From Alcaligenes sp. SORT26 (lineage in GTDB: Bacteria > Pseudomonadota > Gammaproteobacteria > Burkholderiales > Burkholderiaceae_B), in NCBI RefSeq assembly GCF_017377875.1, contig NZ_CP070975.1, positions 806,001 to 870,000 of the forward strand: a stretch of 64,000 bases of DNA, written 5' to 3'. The notes beneath the pieces are model-generated. The model ran no database searches and was not told the origin of the DNA. It saw only the letters and a list, made by a program, of their open reading frames with translations. Positions 36,888 through 47,100 of this stretch are shown here, in pieces. A program made the translations under genes and the position numbers. Within the stretch, counting starts at the first letter, position 1. Every line of letters starts with the position of its first letter.

Positions 36888-37491
36888 TGAACTGCTCAGC
36901 AAGGAACAGGTAGGAACCCGCCTGCGCCAAGCCCGACATAATCAAAAACAGACTCTCAAGCAGTTGTCTGAAAAAACCGGCTTGGCGCTTTCTACTATTT
37001 CCAAAGCAGAGTTGGGGCAGGTCACCTTAAGCTATGAAAAGTTTGTGGTGCTGGCCCGCGCCTTGAATATAGAAGTGGGCTCCCTGTTCGCTGTCCCGGA
37101 TGGGGAAACCGCCCAGCCTTTGCCCACTACGGAAGTGGGCATTTCCAGCCACAAATCAACCGCTACTCCAGGCTATGCCACCCGTAACTACGAGTACGGT
37201 TTGCTGTTTGGCGAGTTGAGCGGCAAGCACATGAACCCGATTCTGGCCGTGATTGACTCACGCGATGCCAGCGAGTTTGACGACTATATCCGTCATGCCG
37301 GACAAGAGTTTGTTATTGTGCTGTCCGGCTCTATCGCCATTCAATTTGAGACGGGCGAAACCCTGTTTCTGGATGCCCATGAGTCTGCGTATTTTGACAG
37401 CGGCATTGGACATATCTACCTGTCTACCAGCGTGGATGATGCCAAGGTGGTCGCTGTCTGTACCAGCGGCTTGCCGCCGGGGATTGTTTAG
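36877..37491 (+). CDS. XRE family regulator with cupin sensor domain
   Basis: Regulator of 204 residues from ATG 36877 (AGGA just upstream); the extended frame from 36841 lies inside the transporter gene. N-terminal HTH_3 (about 10-65: GTRLRQARHNQKQTLKQLSEKTGLALSTISKAELG). C-terminal cupin_2 (about 115-195: HAGQEFVIVLSGSIAIQFETGETLFLDAHESAYFDSGIGH split over its two motifs). Such HTH-cupin proteins commonly sense amino acids or small acids. It very probably controls the dauA-like and ykvI-like genes. Confidence 0.88.
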   Translation: MLRNELLSKEQVGTRLRQARHNQKQTLKQLSEKTGLALSTISKAELGQVTLSYEKFVVLARALNIEVGSLFAVPDGETAQPLPTTEVGISSHKSTATPGYATRNYEYGLLFGELSGKHMNPILAVIDSRDASEFDDYIRHAGQEFVIVLSGSIAIQFETGETLFLDAHESAYFDSGIGHIYLSTSVDDAKVVAVCTSGLPPGIV

Positions 37492-37522
37492 TCTTTATTG
37501 AATGCGGCTTGCTTAAACATCA

Positions 37523-37741
37523 TCAGGTTGTGGATGCTTGTCGTACCGAGACACTGGAAAGATGTTTGTATCCGCTCGCAATCGTGAGCAAGGCCGCGGC
37601 ACCGCCACCGACAGCAATCCAGAAACCGTTGGACGGGCCATAGACGGCGCTTGCCAGTCAATATTGCCAGTGTGTTTGGGACAGCATGGCGACAATGCCG
37701 ATGGTTGTTATGGGTAATGCCAGCGCAATGGGCGAAGCAGA
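37523..37741 (-). pseudogene. Remnant of a membrane-protein gene with in-frame stop
   Basis: Reading the minus strand from 37741 gives a hydrophobic peptide (SPIALALPITTIGIVAMLSQ), a TGA, and then in the same frame more membrane-like sequence (PSNGFWIAVGGGAAALLTIA) ending at 37523. Both halves look like transmembrane helices, so a single gene with a Trp-to-stop change or an otherwise decayed fragment is likely. It lies directly downstream of the SUMF1 gene on the same strand. The parent family is not identified. Confidence 0.5.
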
Positions 37742-37745
37742 ATGC

Positions 37746-38696
37746 CTAGCCTTGTGAGGTAGCACCCTGAACTTGGGGTTTGTCCACCACATCATCAAAA
37801 ACCGGTGGCAGGATGGTGTTTGGCGCGGTGGGCAGTGGTGGCGTCCCGTTCGATTTCAAGGGCGCAACACAACGCGCCGTAGCATTCTGGACGTAGACGG
37901 TGCCAGCAGGACGACCACGCAGGCGGGCCAGTTCGGGCTTGGCTTCTATGCTTGCCTCGGACAAAGGAAACACAATCCCACGTGTGGGGATGGTGTTGCG
38001 TGAGGAGTTGGCCTCATCGCTGCCGCCTTTGAAAATACGGATATGGGCTGGATCGCGTGCCGGGTCGGAAATAACCCATTCATGCAGTCCGCTGGCCATA
38101 TCTTGTATGCCCAAGGGGTTGGGCGGGAAGGCACCGGTATTGTTTTTGTCGGCCTCACTGCTTTGGGTGGGCAAGTTTCGGCCTGCTTGCCATTGACCGT
38201 TATCAGTGGCCCAAGGCAGAGGCTGACCACGGCTGCGTGCGGCGTATTCCCATTCAGCTTCGGTTGGCAGGCGCATATCCAGGCTGCTGTGTTCGCCCAG
38301 CCAGACGCAAAAAGCTTCGGCTTCGTCGTAAGGCATATTGGCGGGCTGTTCTCCATCCCCTTTGACGGGTTGCCAGCGGGCAGGGCGTTTGCTTTGTTTC
38401 AGAAAACGGTCATACAGCGCGTTGCTGGCTTCTTTTTTCATGATGGAAAAAGCGTTGACCTCGACCGGATAGGGAGCCAGAGCCGCCTGGTCGGGCTGCG
38501 CGACCCATTGCACCGATTGCTCGCCATCCGGGGCGCGCATGGGAACCTGAAAATTTCCGGCCATAAAGGAGCCGCCTTCTACCTGGATCAATTCGGGACC
38601 GGGGTCGGGGCTGGTAGACAGTGATCTCAAGACCAGCAAGAGCAATACGCTGGCAACGATGAGGGTCGCACTGATCCGGACAGGGGTATGACGCAA
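37746..38696 (-). CDS. Membrane-anchored SUMF1/FGE-domain protein
   Basis: Protein of 316 residues: one N-terminal hydrophobic anchor (about 9-25), then an FGE-sulfatase (SUMF1) domain with ELIQVEGGSFMAGNF, MPYDEAEAFCVWLGE, RLPTEAEWEYAARS and IQDMASGLHEWV. Its C-terminal motif reads ATARCVAPL. Only one Cys is seen there, so genuine formylglycine generation is doubtful, and no sulfatase gene is nearby. Similar proteins accompany copper nitrite reductase genes (NirV), but none is visible here. It is followed by a decayed membrane gene, hinting at an eroded locus. Confidence 0.8.
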   Translation of the reverse strand: MRHTPVRISATLIVASVLLLLVLRSLSTSPDPGPELIQVEGGSFMAGNFQVPMRAPDGEQSVQWVAQPDQAALAPYPVEVNAFSIMKKEASNALYDRFLKQSKRPARWQPVKGDGEQPANMPYDEAEAFCVWLGEHSSLDMRLPTEAEWEYAARSRGQPLPWATDNGQWQAGRNLPTQSSEADKNNTGAFPPNPLGIQDMASGLHEWVISDPARDPAHIRIFKGGSDEANSSRNTIPTRGIVFPLSEASIEAKPELARLRGRPAGTVYVQNATARCVAPLKSNGTPPLPTAPNTILPPVFDDVVDKPQVQGATSQG

Positions 38697-38850
38697 TCTT
38701 GTTTCCTTGCTCCGGACTTCGGGGAAGAGGGAGCTTTATTAATAAATTTCGCTTATACGCTTCCGTATTATTTCATGCCTGCTTATAAGACGGGTTTGTC
38801 TGTGTACAGAGTTTCTTCATTTATTGGCACAGTTTGGACGCTAAATCAGT

Positions 38851-39456
38851 TTATTCTGTGTTTTTTGGGGACTTTTCAGGAATAAAGCGCAAAGGAATAC
38901 GAATGGCTTGCCCTTCCTGAATGACAACACTCCAGCGCTCGGGATCAAACAAGGCAGGGCTGATCTCAAACACGGCGACATCTGACACGCTGACCGATGG
39001 ATTGATCTTGTCCGAACCTACCGTGTCCAGATCATGGGCGTAGCGATAATCCTGCGTGGCTCGTTGATTGGGGGCCACTTTCTGACCTGATGAGTCCGCC
39101 AGAAACAGGCGTGGTTTGTGGATTTGCGGGTTCAGCGGGCGTGTTGTCGTATTGGTATAGCGGTAGTGCAGGACGATAAACAGATTGTCCTGACGAGCCG
39201 GTGTGGCCCCCGTATCCAGTGTGGTCTGGCTATGCCATTGATCCAGGTAGGTATGCAGGCGCACGCCCTGATAGTCGGGCGTGAACAAGACGGTCCCGTA
39301 GTTCAGCACGGGAGCCGCAGGAGGAATAGGGGGAATGCTGCGAGGTGCAGCAGGTTGTTTTTGCGTGGACAGAACCCGATCGTTTTGACTGTAGGCAGTG
39401 GCAGAACATAAGGCCAAGGCGGCGCACAGCCAAAAACGGGGCAGGGTAGCAATCAT
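38851..39456 (-). CDS. Exported protein with DUF4352-like beta-sandwich
   Basis: Protein of 201 residues with a signal peptide ending TAYSQ and a Pro-rich linker (about 35-50). A domain of about 130 residues follows, containing QDNLFIVLHYRYTNTTTRPL, a pattern typical of Ig-like DUF4352 proteins that compare new and standard values of a regulated property. Function unknown. It is followed by 150 bases without a gene, then the SUMF1 gene on the same strand. Confidence 0.68.
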   Translation of the reverse strand: MIATLPRFWLCAALALCSATAYSQNDRVLSTQKQPAAPRSIPPIPPAAPVLNYGTVLFTPDYQGVRLHTYLDQWHSQTTLDTGATPARQDNLFIVLHYRYTNTTTRPLNPQIHKPRLFLADSSGQKVAPNQRATQDYRYAHDLDTVGSDKINPSVSVSDVAVFEISPALFDPERWSVVIQEGQAIRIPLRFIPEKSPKNTE

Positions 39457-39523
39457 GGGTGTGAACAGAGCAGGTTCGATAAAGGTGAGCGGGGGTTAAG
39501 CTTATGCCCAAGTGGCAGGCAAA

Positions 39524-39550
39524 AAAGAAACGGCTCATTGGCCGTTTTTT
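39524..39550. terminator. Bidirectional terminator at the end of the 71-aa gene
   Basis: Short stem around AACGGC / GCCGTT with A-run on one side and T-run on the other; it overlaps the stop codon of the minus-strand gene at 39535. Confidence 0.7.
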
Positions 39551-39750
39551 TTAACTACTTTTTTCAGATCATCCAGCTCTTTGCGCAGGGCGACGACTTC
39601 GTCGCTGAGCAAACCAATAACAGCCATTTGACTTTGGTACATCTCTACCAGGGGGTGATAACTGATACCACGGCTGGTCAGTTCCCGACACAGCGCGCTA
39701 AGACCCGTTCCAGCGCGCTTGGTTAAGGTAGCCATCTTCCGGTGATCCAT
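39535..39750 (-). CDS. Small protein with C-terminal coiled coil
   Basis: Protein of 71 residues: basic N-terminus, a middle segment RELTSRGISYHPLVEMYQSQ, and a heptad-like end LLSDEVVALRKELDDLKKVVKK. AGGA lies nine bases before ATG 39750; ATG 39735 is an alternative. No family recognised. It has its own terminator, supporting real expression. Confidence 0.6.
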   Translation of the reverse strand: MDHRKMATLTKRAGTGLSALCRELTSRGISYHPLVEMYQSQMAVIGLLSDEVVALRKELDDLKKVVKKNGQ

Positions 39751-39867
39751 AAGCCTGCGTCCTGATCTGTAGTTGTTCGATGTTTACATCCGTTAACCAT
39801 ACCAAAATTCAATGACAATAGTCGGTTTTCTTAAAACTTCTTGTATATCTGTGGTTTAGCCACAGGT

Positions 39868-41235
39868 TTACCCGACTTGAAAGTTGCCTTCCGGGTAGCG
39901 TATGCGGCTGCGCTTGCGGGTGGCCAGGGAGTAAATCAGGGTCAGGGGGCCCAGTCGGCCTGCAAACATCAAGACCATGATCAGGATCTGGCTGGGTGTA
40001 GAGAGCTTGTGGGTAATACCGTGGCTCATACCGGTGGTGCTCAAGGCTGAGGCGGCTTCAAACAGCAGGCTGGTAATGGGCATGTCTTCAAACAAGGTCA
40101 GCAGCAAGACGCTGATGAAATACAGAGCGCCGGTAATCAGGAACAGAGCCAGGGCTTTCTGGACGGTTTCGGGGGCGACGCTGCGCTCCATCAAGACCAC
40201 TTCTTCGCGTTGACGGATATAGGAACGTACCGCCGCCAGCAACACAATCAAGGTGCCGATTTTGATACCGCTGGCCGTACTGAGCGAGCCGCCGCCAATC
40301 AGCATCAGCACAATCAGGGTGAGTTGGGTGCTATCGCGCAGGCTGGCAATGTCCATGGTGGTGAACCCGGCCGTGCGAGTGGCCGCATTTTGCATCCAGG
40401 CGGCCAGGGCCTGATCGCCTACGCCCAGCATGCCCAGGGTTTTCGGGTTGCTGAACTCCAGGGCCCACAGGCTGCTAAAGCCGATCAGGTTCAGAATCAG
40501 GGTGCCGATCAGAATCAGCTTGGTGTAGGGCAAAAGGGTTTGCCAGCGTTTTTTCTGACCCACATCGGCCAGGACGGTAAAGCCGATCCCACCCAGAATA
40601 ATCAGGCCCGACAAGGTCATGACCGAGACAAAATCCCCGGAAATGGGGATGAGTGAGTCATGGAAGAGCGAAAAGCCTGCATTATTGAAGGCGGTCACTG
40701 CATGGAACAGGGCGCGGTAGAGCGCGGTGGTCCAGGGCAAATCAATGGTCCAGCGTAGAAACAGGATGGCGGCGGCGATCAGTTCGATCAGGGCTGCAAT
40801 CTTGAAGACCTGGAACGCTGTGCTGCGGATACGCGAAACGCTGGTTTGATTAAAGGCTTCCAGCGCCAGCGCCTGTTGGCTGACGCTGATACGTTTGTGC
40901 ATGGTGATGGCGGCAATGACGGCAAAGGTCACAAAGCCCATGCCGCCAATCTGCACCAGCAGTGCCAGCACAATCTGCCCAAAATGCGTCAAATCCGTGG
41001 CGGGGTCAATGACGGCCAGACCGGTCACGGTAACGGCCGAAGTCGCCATGAACAAGGCCTGGAAAATTCCCAGCCGCTGTTCGGCCGCTTGTGGCAGGCT
41101 TAGCAAAATAGCACCCAGCACAATCAGGGCCATAAAGCCCAAGGCCAGAACCAGTGGGGGGCTGGCACTTAAGGTGCGGGTATGGGGGTTGACCTCAAGG
41201 CGGCGGGTCAGACTATTTGGCAGCCAATTGCGCAT
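39868..41235 (-). CDS. Potassium uptake channel subunit, KtrB/TrkH family
   Basis: Membrane protein of 455 residues with four pseudo-repeats of the M1-P-M2 type and their selectivity-filter glycines (SAVTVTGLAV, TAFNNAGFSLF, ATRTAGFTT, ALSTTGMSHG). It forms the K+ channel of Ktr/Trk systems, gated by the RCK protein encoded by the neighbouring gene, which lies three bases upstream in the same direction. Length is closer to KtrB than to TrkH. Confidence 0.92.
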   Translation of the reverse strand: MRNWLPNSLTRRLEVNPHTRTLSASPPLVLALGFMALIVLGAILLSLPQAAEQRLGIFQALFMATSAVTVTGLAVIDPATDLTHFGQIVLALLVQIGGMGFVTFAVIAAITMHKRISVSQQALALEAFNQTSVSRIRSTAFQVFKIAALIELIAAAILFLRWTIDLPWTTALYRALFHAVTAFNNAGFSLFHDSLIPISGDFVSVMTLSGLIILGGIGFTVLADVGQKKRWQTLLPYTKLILIGTLILNLIGFSSLWALEFSNPKTLGMLGVGDQALAAWMQNAATRTAGFTTMDIASLRDSTQLTLIVLMLIGGGSLSTASGIKIGTLIVLLAAVRSYIRQREEVVLMERSVAPETVQKALALFLITGALYFISVLLLTLFEDMPITSLLFEAASALSTTGMSHGITHKLSTPSQILIMVLMFAGRLGPLTLIYSLATRKRSRIRYPEGNFQVG

Positions 41236-41238
41236 ACA

Positions 41239-41892
41239 TCAGACCAGTTTGGGGGCGGCAGTGCGTAGTGCTTGCAATTGTCCCAGCAGGATCAGCAAGT
41301 CTTTGGCGTGCAGGGCAAAATCCGGGTCCGGCTGTATGGTGGTTTGCCCACGACGTTTGACCAGCAAGACCTGCACATCGTCCATTTGTTCGCGCAGCAC
41401 GTCTTTGATGGTCTGGCCATTCATATTGTCGCTGGCCGTCACTTCCACTACATAATCGCCATTACCCAGACTGATATAGTCGTTGACCATGGGGTAGCTC
41501 AGCATTTGCGCCACCCGTATGCCCATTTCTTCTTCGGGGTGAATAATTCGGTTCACGCCGATTTTGGCCAGAATCAAATGCTGGGTGTGGGAAATGGCTT
41601 TGGCCCAGATGGTGGGGACACCAAAACTTTTCAGGTGTACGACACAGACCAGGCAGGATTCAATATCTGCCCCAATCGCAACCAGAACTACGTCATAATT
41701 GTCCAGCCCCAGCTCTTCCAGAGCCTGGCGGTCAGTGACATCAGCAATAACGGCGCGGTTTAATTGGTCCGCATATTTGTTGACCAATTTGGGATTGGTA
41801 TCCACGCCCAGCACGGAGTGGCCCATTTTCATGAGTTCCAGGGCGCAGGCCGAACCGAAGCGGCCTAATCCTATAACGGCGAACTGTGCCAT
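41239..41892 (-). CDS. Potassium uptake regulatory subunit, KtrA/TrkA family
   Basis: Cytoplasmic RCK protein of 217 residues. TrkA_N domain with FAVIGLGRFGSACALELMKMGHSVLGVD (nucleotide-binding Rossmann start, written here in its two parts GLGRFGSACA and GVDTNP), then a TrkA_C domain from about residue 140. It gates the adjacent KtrB-type channel in response to nucleotides. First gene of the pair; both are read leftward. Confidence 0.92.
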   Translation of the reverse strand: MAQFAVIGLGRFGSACALELMKMGHSVLGVDTNPKLVNKYADQLNRAVIADVTDRQALEELGLDNYDVVLVAIGADIESCLVCVVHLKSFGVPTIWAKAISHTQHLILAKIGVNRIIHPEEEMGIRVAQMLSYPMVNDYISLGNGDYVVEVTASDNMNGQTIKDVLREQMDDVQVLLVKRRGQTTIQPDPDFALHAKDLLILLGQLQALRTAAPKLV

Positions 41893-42048
41893 GGCTTATT
41901 TGATCCGTTTGATGCTTGAAACAATTTCAAGCCAAATTAAGCGTTGATGGTATAAAGACATATCTGGTAAAAACCCTTATCGGGTATTCCCTTGGGCGCG
42001 TGTCGTTCTGGCCCTGGCGGAAACATCAATAGTGGACAGTGTAAAACA

Positions 42049-43149
42049 ATGGTTAGTTTGTTTGATCCAATCAAACTGGGCGATATTGAGCTCATGAACC
42101 GCATCATCATGGCGCCCATGACACGCGCGCGCGCCTCGGAGGGCCGTATGCCCAATGATTTGATGCGTATGTACTATTGTCAGCGGGCCAGTGCGGGGCT
42201 GATTGTAGCCGAAGCCACCTCGGTTTCGCCGCAAGGTGTGGGCTATGCACACACGCCGGGCATTTGGAGCAGTGCGCAGGTTGATGCCTGGCGCACCATT
42301 ACCGAAGCCGTACACGCCAAGGGCGGCCGTATTGTCTTGCAGTTATGGCATGTTGGGCGTGTCTCTGACCCGGAATTTCTGAATGGCCAGATGCCGGTAG
42401 CCCCCAGTGCGATTGCCTGTGAGGGCACGGTCAGCCATTTAAGCCCGGAGCGTGCCTTTGTGGTGCCGCGTGCCTTGCGCAGCGAAGAGATTGCCGACAT
42501 CGTCGACGATTTCGCCGTTGCCGCTCAGAACGCCTTAAGTGCGGGTTTTGATGGGGTGGAGATACACGGTGCCAATGGGTATCTGATCGACCAGTTTTTG
42601 CATGATGGCTCCAACACGCGTACGGATGTGTATGGCGGCTCGATTGAAAACCGGGCGCGTTTCCTCTTGGAAATTGTGGATGCCTGTGTCGCCATTTGGG
42701 GTGCTGGTCGAGTTGGTGTGCATTTGTCCCCACGCGGTGGCTTGCATGGCATGAAGGACTCCGATCCGGCCCGTTTGTTCTCCTACGTGGCTTGTGAACT
42801 GGACCGACGCGATATCGCCTTCTTGTTCTTGCGTGAAAGCCCGGCCTCAGACAGCTTGTTGCCCATGATCAAGTGCCAGTTTGGTGGTGCGATTATTGCC
42901 AACGAACATTTTGATTTGCCCACGGCACAGACCACTTTATCCAAAGGCATGGCAGACGCCGTGTCGTTCGGTAAGGCTTTTTTGTCTAACCCGGATTTGC
43001 CCTTGCGTTTGCAGCTACGCGCCCCCTTGAATGGCTGGGATTGCGGCTCCTTCTATACCCAAGGACCTAAAGGCTATACGGACTATCCGTTCTTGAAGTC
43101 CAACCCGGAATGGGATCAGCCTGTGGGTGAGGATTTGCAGGCGCATTAA
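42049..43149 (+). CDS. Old yellow enzyme family oxidoreductase (NemA-like)
   Basis: FMN enzyme of 366 residues that reduces activated C=C bonds using NADPH. The N-terminus LFDPIKLGDIELMNRIIMAPMTRARA and the motif GVEIHGANGYLIDQFLHDG (H-x-x-N pair that binds the electron-withdrawing group) are typical. Further on is GGSIENRARFLLE. ATG 42049 is chosen; the 5' extension to 41992 lacks homology-like sequence. The ribosome site is poor. Close to the NemA / N-ethylmaleimide reductase group; the substrate is unknown. Confidence 0.9.
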   Translation: MVSLFDPIKLGDIELMNRIIMAPMTRARASEGRMPNDLMRMYYCQRASAGLIVAEATSVSPQGVGYAHTPGIWSSAQVDAWRTITEAVHAKGGRIVLQLWHVGRVSDPEFLNGQMPVAPSAIACEGTVSHLSPERAFVVPRALRSEEIADIVDDFAVAAQNALSAGFDGVEIHGANGYLIDQFLHDGSNTRTDVYGGSIENRARFLLEIVDACVAIWGAGRVGVHLSPRGGLHGMKDSDPARLFSYVACELDRRDIAFLFLRESPASDSLLPMIKCQFGGAIIANEHFDLPTAQTTLSKGMADAVSFGKAFLSNPDLPLRLQLRAPLNGWDCGSFYTQGPKGYTDYPFLKSNPEWDQPVGEDLQAH

Positions 43150-43159
43150 GGCCTTAAAG

Positions 43160-43579
43160 TTAACTGCCGCGTACAACCCGAAAGGTTGCGGCAGCTTTCA
43201 CCAGCAAGCGATCTTTCTCGTCGTAGCCACCGCCTTCACAATAGGCTGTATCACCTTCCAGATACAGGCATTTGGCCTTGAACCAGACATCGCTACGCGC
43301 AGGCAATAGAAACTGTGAGTTCATGTCTATGGTGGCCATGCCCGAGCCAGGGCGTTGAGCCCGTGCGGCGGCGCTAAGGGTAAAGTCCAGAATGGCCATC
43401 AAGGTTCCCCCGTGCACATCGGCACGGGAGTTGGCATTGCAGGCTTGCCAGGGCAGAAAGGTGATCACTTCCTGCTTGGTGCTGCTGACGGTTTGCAGGC
43501 CCAGATGCTGCATCAGAGGGATATGAGTGCCGAAAAAATCCTGTTTGGGCTGCGCCAGTTCGGCCTGCAAATGCTTCAT
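43160..43579 (-). CDS. PaaI-type hotdog-fold thioesterase
   Basis: Protein of 139 residues with hotdog core motif SRADVHGGTLMAILDFTLSAAA and MATIDMNSQFLLPA, typical of the PaaI/4HBT thioesterase family. The ATG overlaps the stop of the upstream YqeY gene (ATGA). The end of the gene contains a hairpin that also serves the convergent old yellow enzyme gene. The acyl substrate is unknown. Confidence 0.86.
   Translation of the reverse strand: MKHLQAELAQPKQDFFGTHIPLMQHLGLQTVSSTKQEVITFLPWQACNANSRADVHGGTLMAILDFTLSAAARAQRPGSGMATIDMNSQFLLPARSDVWFKAKCLYLEGDTAYCEGGGYDEKDRLLVKAAATFRVVRGS
43164..43198 (+). terminator. Hairpin terminator after the old yellow enzyme gene
   Basis: Stem CTGCCGC (43164-43170) / GCGGCAG (43188-43194) with an inner AACC/GGTT pairing and CGAAA loop, then CTTT. 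It overlaps the 3' end of the convergent thioesterase gene. Confidence 0.55.
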
Positions 43580-44037
43580 GGGTTCAGTTTTTGCTTCACT
43601 TGTGCGGAAACCATGGACATATCGGCACGGCCTGCCAGCTTGGTTTTCACCAAACCCATGACTTTACCCATCAAGGCAGGGCCTTGCGCGCCATCGGCTT
43701 GAGCCTGGGCAATGGCATCAGCAATGGCGGCATCCACTTCTGCGCTATCGGCTTGCTGAGGCAAGTACTCCTGCAGAATCTGCAATTCAGATTTTTCTTT
43801 GTCGGCGCTTTCTGTGCGGCCTGCCGATTCAAAAGCCTGAATGGATTCGCGGCGTTGTTTTACCTGCTTTTCGATGATGCTAGTTACTTCGGCATCGCCC
43901 ATCTCGATACGTTCGTCCACTTCGCGTTGTTTGATCGCAGCTTGCAGAAAACGCAAGGTCTCCAGGCGTCCGCTGTCGCGAGCGCGCATCGCCGTTTTAA
44001 TATCTTCAGCTAAACGGGTTTTGAGTGTTTGACTCAT
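43576..44037 (-). CDS. GatB/YqeY domain protein
   Basis: Protein of 153 residues from ATG 44037 (AGGA six bases upstream; a start at 44061 would add eight residues). The YqeY pattern is clear: LKTRLAEDIKTAMRARDSGRLETLRFLQAAIKQ (in two parts), then a charged helix and ALMGKVMGLVKTKLAGRADM. The domain resembles the tRNA-binding tail of GatB. The stand-alone protein's role is not settled. Coupled to the thioesterase gene. Confidence 0.9.
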   Translation of the reverse strand: MSQTLKTRLAEDIKTAMRARDSGRLETLRFLQAAIKQREVDERIEMGDAEVTSIIEKQVKQRRESIQAFESAGRTESADKEKSELQILQEYLPQQADSAEVDAAIADAIAQAQADGAQGPALMGKVMGLVKTKLAGRADMSMVSAQVKQKLNP

Positions 44038-44140
44038 GGTGGTTCCTGGTTGAACGGGCAAAGCGCTAGTTTAACGCAGCGCGGGGGTCGGGAAAAATCC
44101 GAGATGAGAATTTTGTGATGGGCAGTAGAAGGGGAGCCTG

Positions 44141-47100
44141 CTATTGAAAATCCCGGCTGCGGGCGACCAAGTCCCCAATCAGATGATTCATCGTCACCAG
44201 ACGGCGGGCAATCAGATGGCAGACGGCCCCGTCGCGTTGCCAGACGCCATACACGCCCAGCAAACGGGATTGCAGCAAGGCCTGGGATTGTTCCTGTGCC
44301 AGCTCTTCTCGCACAATGACATTCACACTGCCAGTTTCATCTTCCAAGGTCACAAAGACGGTTCCTTTGGCTGTGCCGGGCCGTTGGCGGGTGGTGACCA
44401 AGCCACAAGCCCGCGCCAGACGCCGATCAGGACAATGCTGGTTCAAGTGTTCGGCTGTTAAAAAGCGCATCGGCTCCAGTTGCGTACGTAGTAATGCCAA
44501 GGGGTGGCGGTTCAGGCTAAGTCCTACCGCCTGATAATCGCTAAGTACTTCTACGCCCAGGCTGGCACGCGCCAAGGTCGGTGTAGTGTCTGGCGTTTCA
44601 GCATGACTGAGCAAACCCGGCTGACTGGGACGTCTTGCATCCCAGACGCTCTGGCGGCGTTGGCGATAGGCGCTACGCAAGGCATGGGCTTGTGCCAATG
44701 CTTGCTGGTCGTGGGCTGACAGGGCTAGTTCCTGGCGCAAGCAGGCCAGATCCAATGTTTGCTCCGGGTGGGTTTGCCGGTAGCTAACGATGGCTTGTGC
44801 GCCATGCTGGCTTAAGCCCTTGACCATATGCAGGCCCAGGCGCACCTGACGAGGGCTGCCGGGTTCTGAACACACATGGCTGTCGAACCTGCTGTATTGC
44901 ACATCCACCGGCAGCACGTGTACGCCGTGACGGCGTGCATCCTGGACCAACTGACTGGGGCCGTAAAAGCCCATAGGCTGGGAGTTGAGCAAGGCAGCCA
45001 GGAAATGATCGGGATAACGTGCTTTCAGGTAGGCACTGAACCAGGCCAGTTTGGCAAAGCTGGCTGAATGACTTTCGGGGAAACCGTATTCCCCAAAGCC
45101 ACTGATCTGATCAAACAAACGTTGGGCGAATTCCGGTGCATAGCCTTTGGCGGCCATGCCATCCAGCAGCTCTTGCTCGAAAGGCCCTAAACCACCCCGA
45201 CGACGCCAGGCAGCCATGGCCCGACGCAAGGCATCGGCTTTGTCCGCCGAGAAACCGGCGGCCTCCATGGCCAATTCCATGGCTTGTTCCTGAAAGATAG
45301 GCACGCCCAAAGTACGTTCCAGCACATGACGGATTTCGGGGGCGGGGTAGTCGACTTTGCTGTGATCGCGGCGACGTTCCAGATAGGGATGCACCATGCC
45401 ACCTTGAATGGGTCCGGGGCGCACAATTGCTACTTGCACAACCAGGTCATAAAAACACTCGGGACGCAGACGTGGCAGCATGCTCATCTGGGCGCGGGAC
45501 TCGATCTGGAACACGCCTATGGTGTCGGCCCGCCGTATCATCCGAAAGGTTTTAGAGCTCTGTAATGGAATGTCCTGCAAGTGAAACGGTTCGCCCTTTT
45601 GCTGGCTGATGCTGTCCAGACAACGGCGCAAGGCACTGAGCATGCCCAAAGCCAGAATATCGACTTTCAACAGACCCAACACATCCAGATCGTCCTTGTC
45701 CCATTGCACGACACTGCGCCCGGGCATGGCGGCATGTTGAATAGGCACCAATCGGTTCAGGGGCGTTTGTGAAATCACAAAACCGCCCGGGTGTTGGGAC
45801 AGGTGGCGCGGGAAGCCCATCAACTGACGAGTCAGAGATAGCCATTGATGGGCCTGCTCCGGCGGGCATTCTGGAAAGCGTGACAGGACTTCATCCTGGA
45901 TATGGGTGTCTTTAAGCCAGGCCCGATCGCATTGAATCAAGGCCTCGATCAGGGCCTGAGGAATACCTAGCGCTTTACCCGTATCGCGCAAGGCACTGCG
46001 TCGCCGATAGGTGGTGATGACGGCCGTCAAGGCTGCCCGTTGACGACCATATTTGCGATAAATGTATTGGATGACTTCTTCGCGGCGCTGGTGCTCGAAG
46101 TCCACATCAATATCCGGTGGCTCGGCTCGTGCACGACTGATAAAACGGGCAAACAGAGTATGGCTGCTGGCCGGGTCGACCTCGGTAATGCCCAGGCAAT
46201 AACACACCGCAGAGTTGGCTGCCGAGCCCCGGCCCTGACACAGAATTCCCTGGCTGCGTGCATAGCTGACGATATCGTGCAAGGTCAGGAAATAAGACTC
46301 ATAGCCCAAATCTTCAATCAGGCTTAACTCCTCTTGTAGCCGCTTGTGCAAACTGGCGCTGACGCCTTTGGGGTAACGAACTTGCGCCCCGCGCGCGGTT
46401 TCCTGACGCAGGTAATCGATGCCACTCATCCCCGGCGGAACAATCTCGATCGGGTATTCGTATTTGATTTCACTTAAGGAAAACTGGCACAGGTTCTGAA
46501 TGAGGTCGGTCGTCTCACGCAGATCGGCCGGGTATAAATTGGCTAGCTGAAAACGGCTGCGTAGATGATGCTCGGCATTGCTGGCCAGAGACCAGCCACA
46601 TTCCTGTACTGGTGTTTTTAACCGTATCGCCGCCAGCGTGTCGTGCAAAGGCTGGCGGGAGCGTACATGCATATGGACACCCCCCAAGGCCGCACAACGT
46701 AAACCACAGGCTTGCGAAGCCAGACGAACGGCACGTAAATGGTGCATGTCCTGATCGCGCCGGTGCAGGCTGACACCTAAAAACAGACGATCGGGAAATA
46801 GTTCCAACAGGCGCTGGGCCTGATGTTGAATGTGTGTGCTGCTCAAGCCATAAGCGGGTTTGTAAATGACCAGACAGTCTGGCAAAACCTGATTGAGTTC
46901 GCTTGGACTGGCCTGCTGCAAAAAAGACCAGTCAATGCAGGCCTCCTGTTTCAAATCCAGCGACTGATGCAAATGAGAGATGAATTGGCACAGATTGCCG
47001 TAGCCCTCTTTATTGCGGGGCAGTATCAGGAGTTCGTGGGCCAGCCTGTCGTCGCAGGTATTCGTGTCGATGTTCTTGGTGTGTGTGGCCGTGGTTTCCC

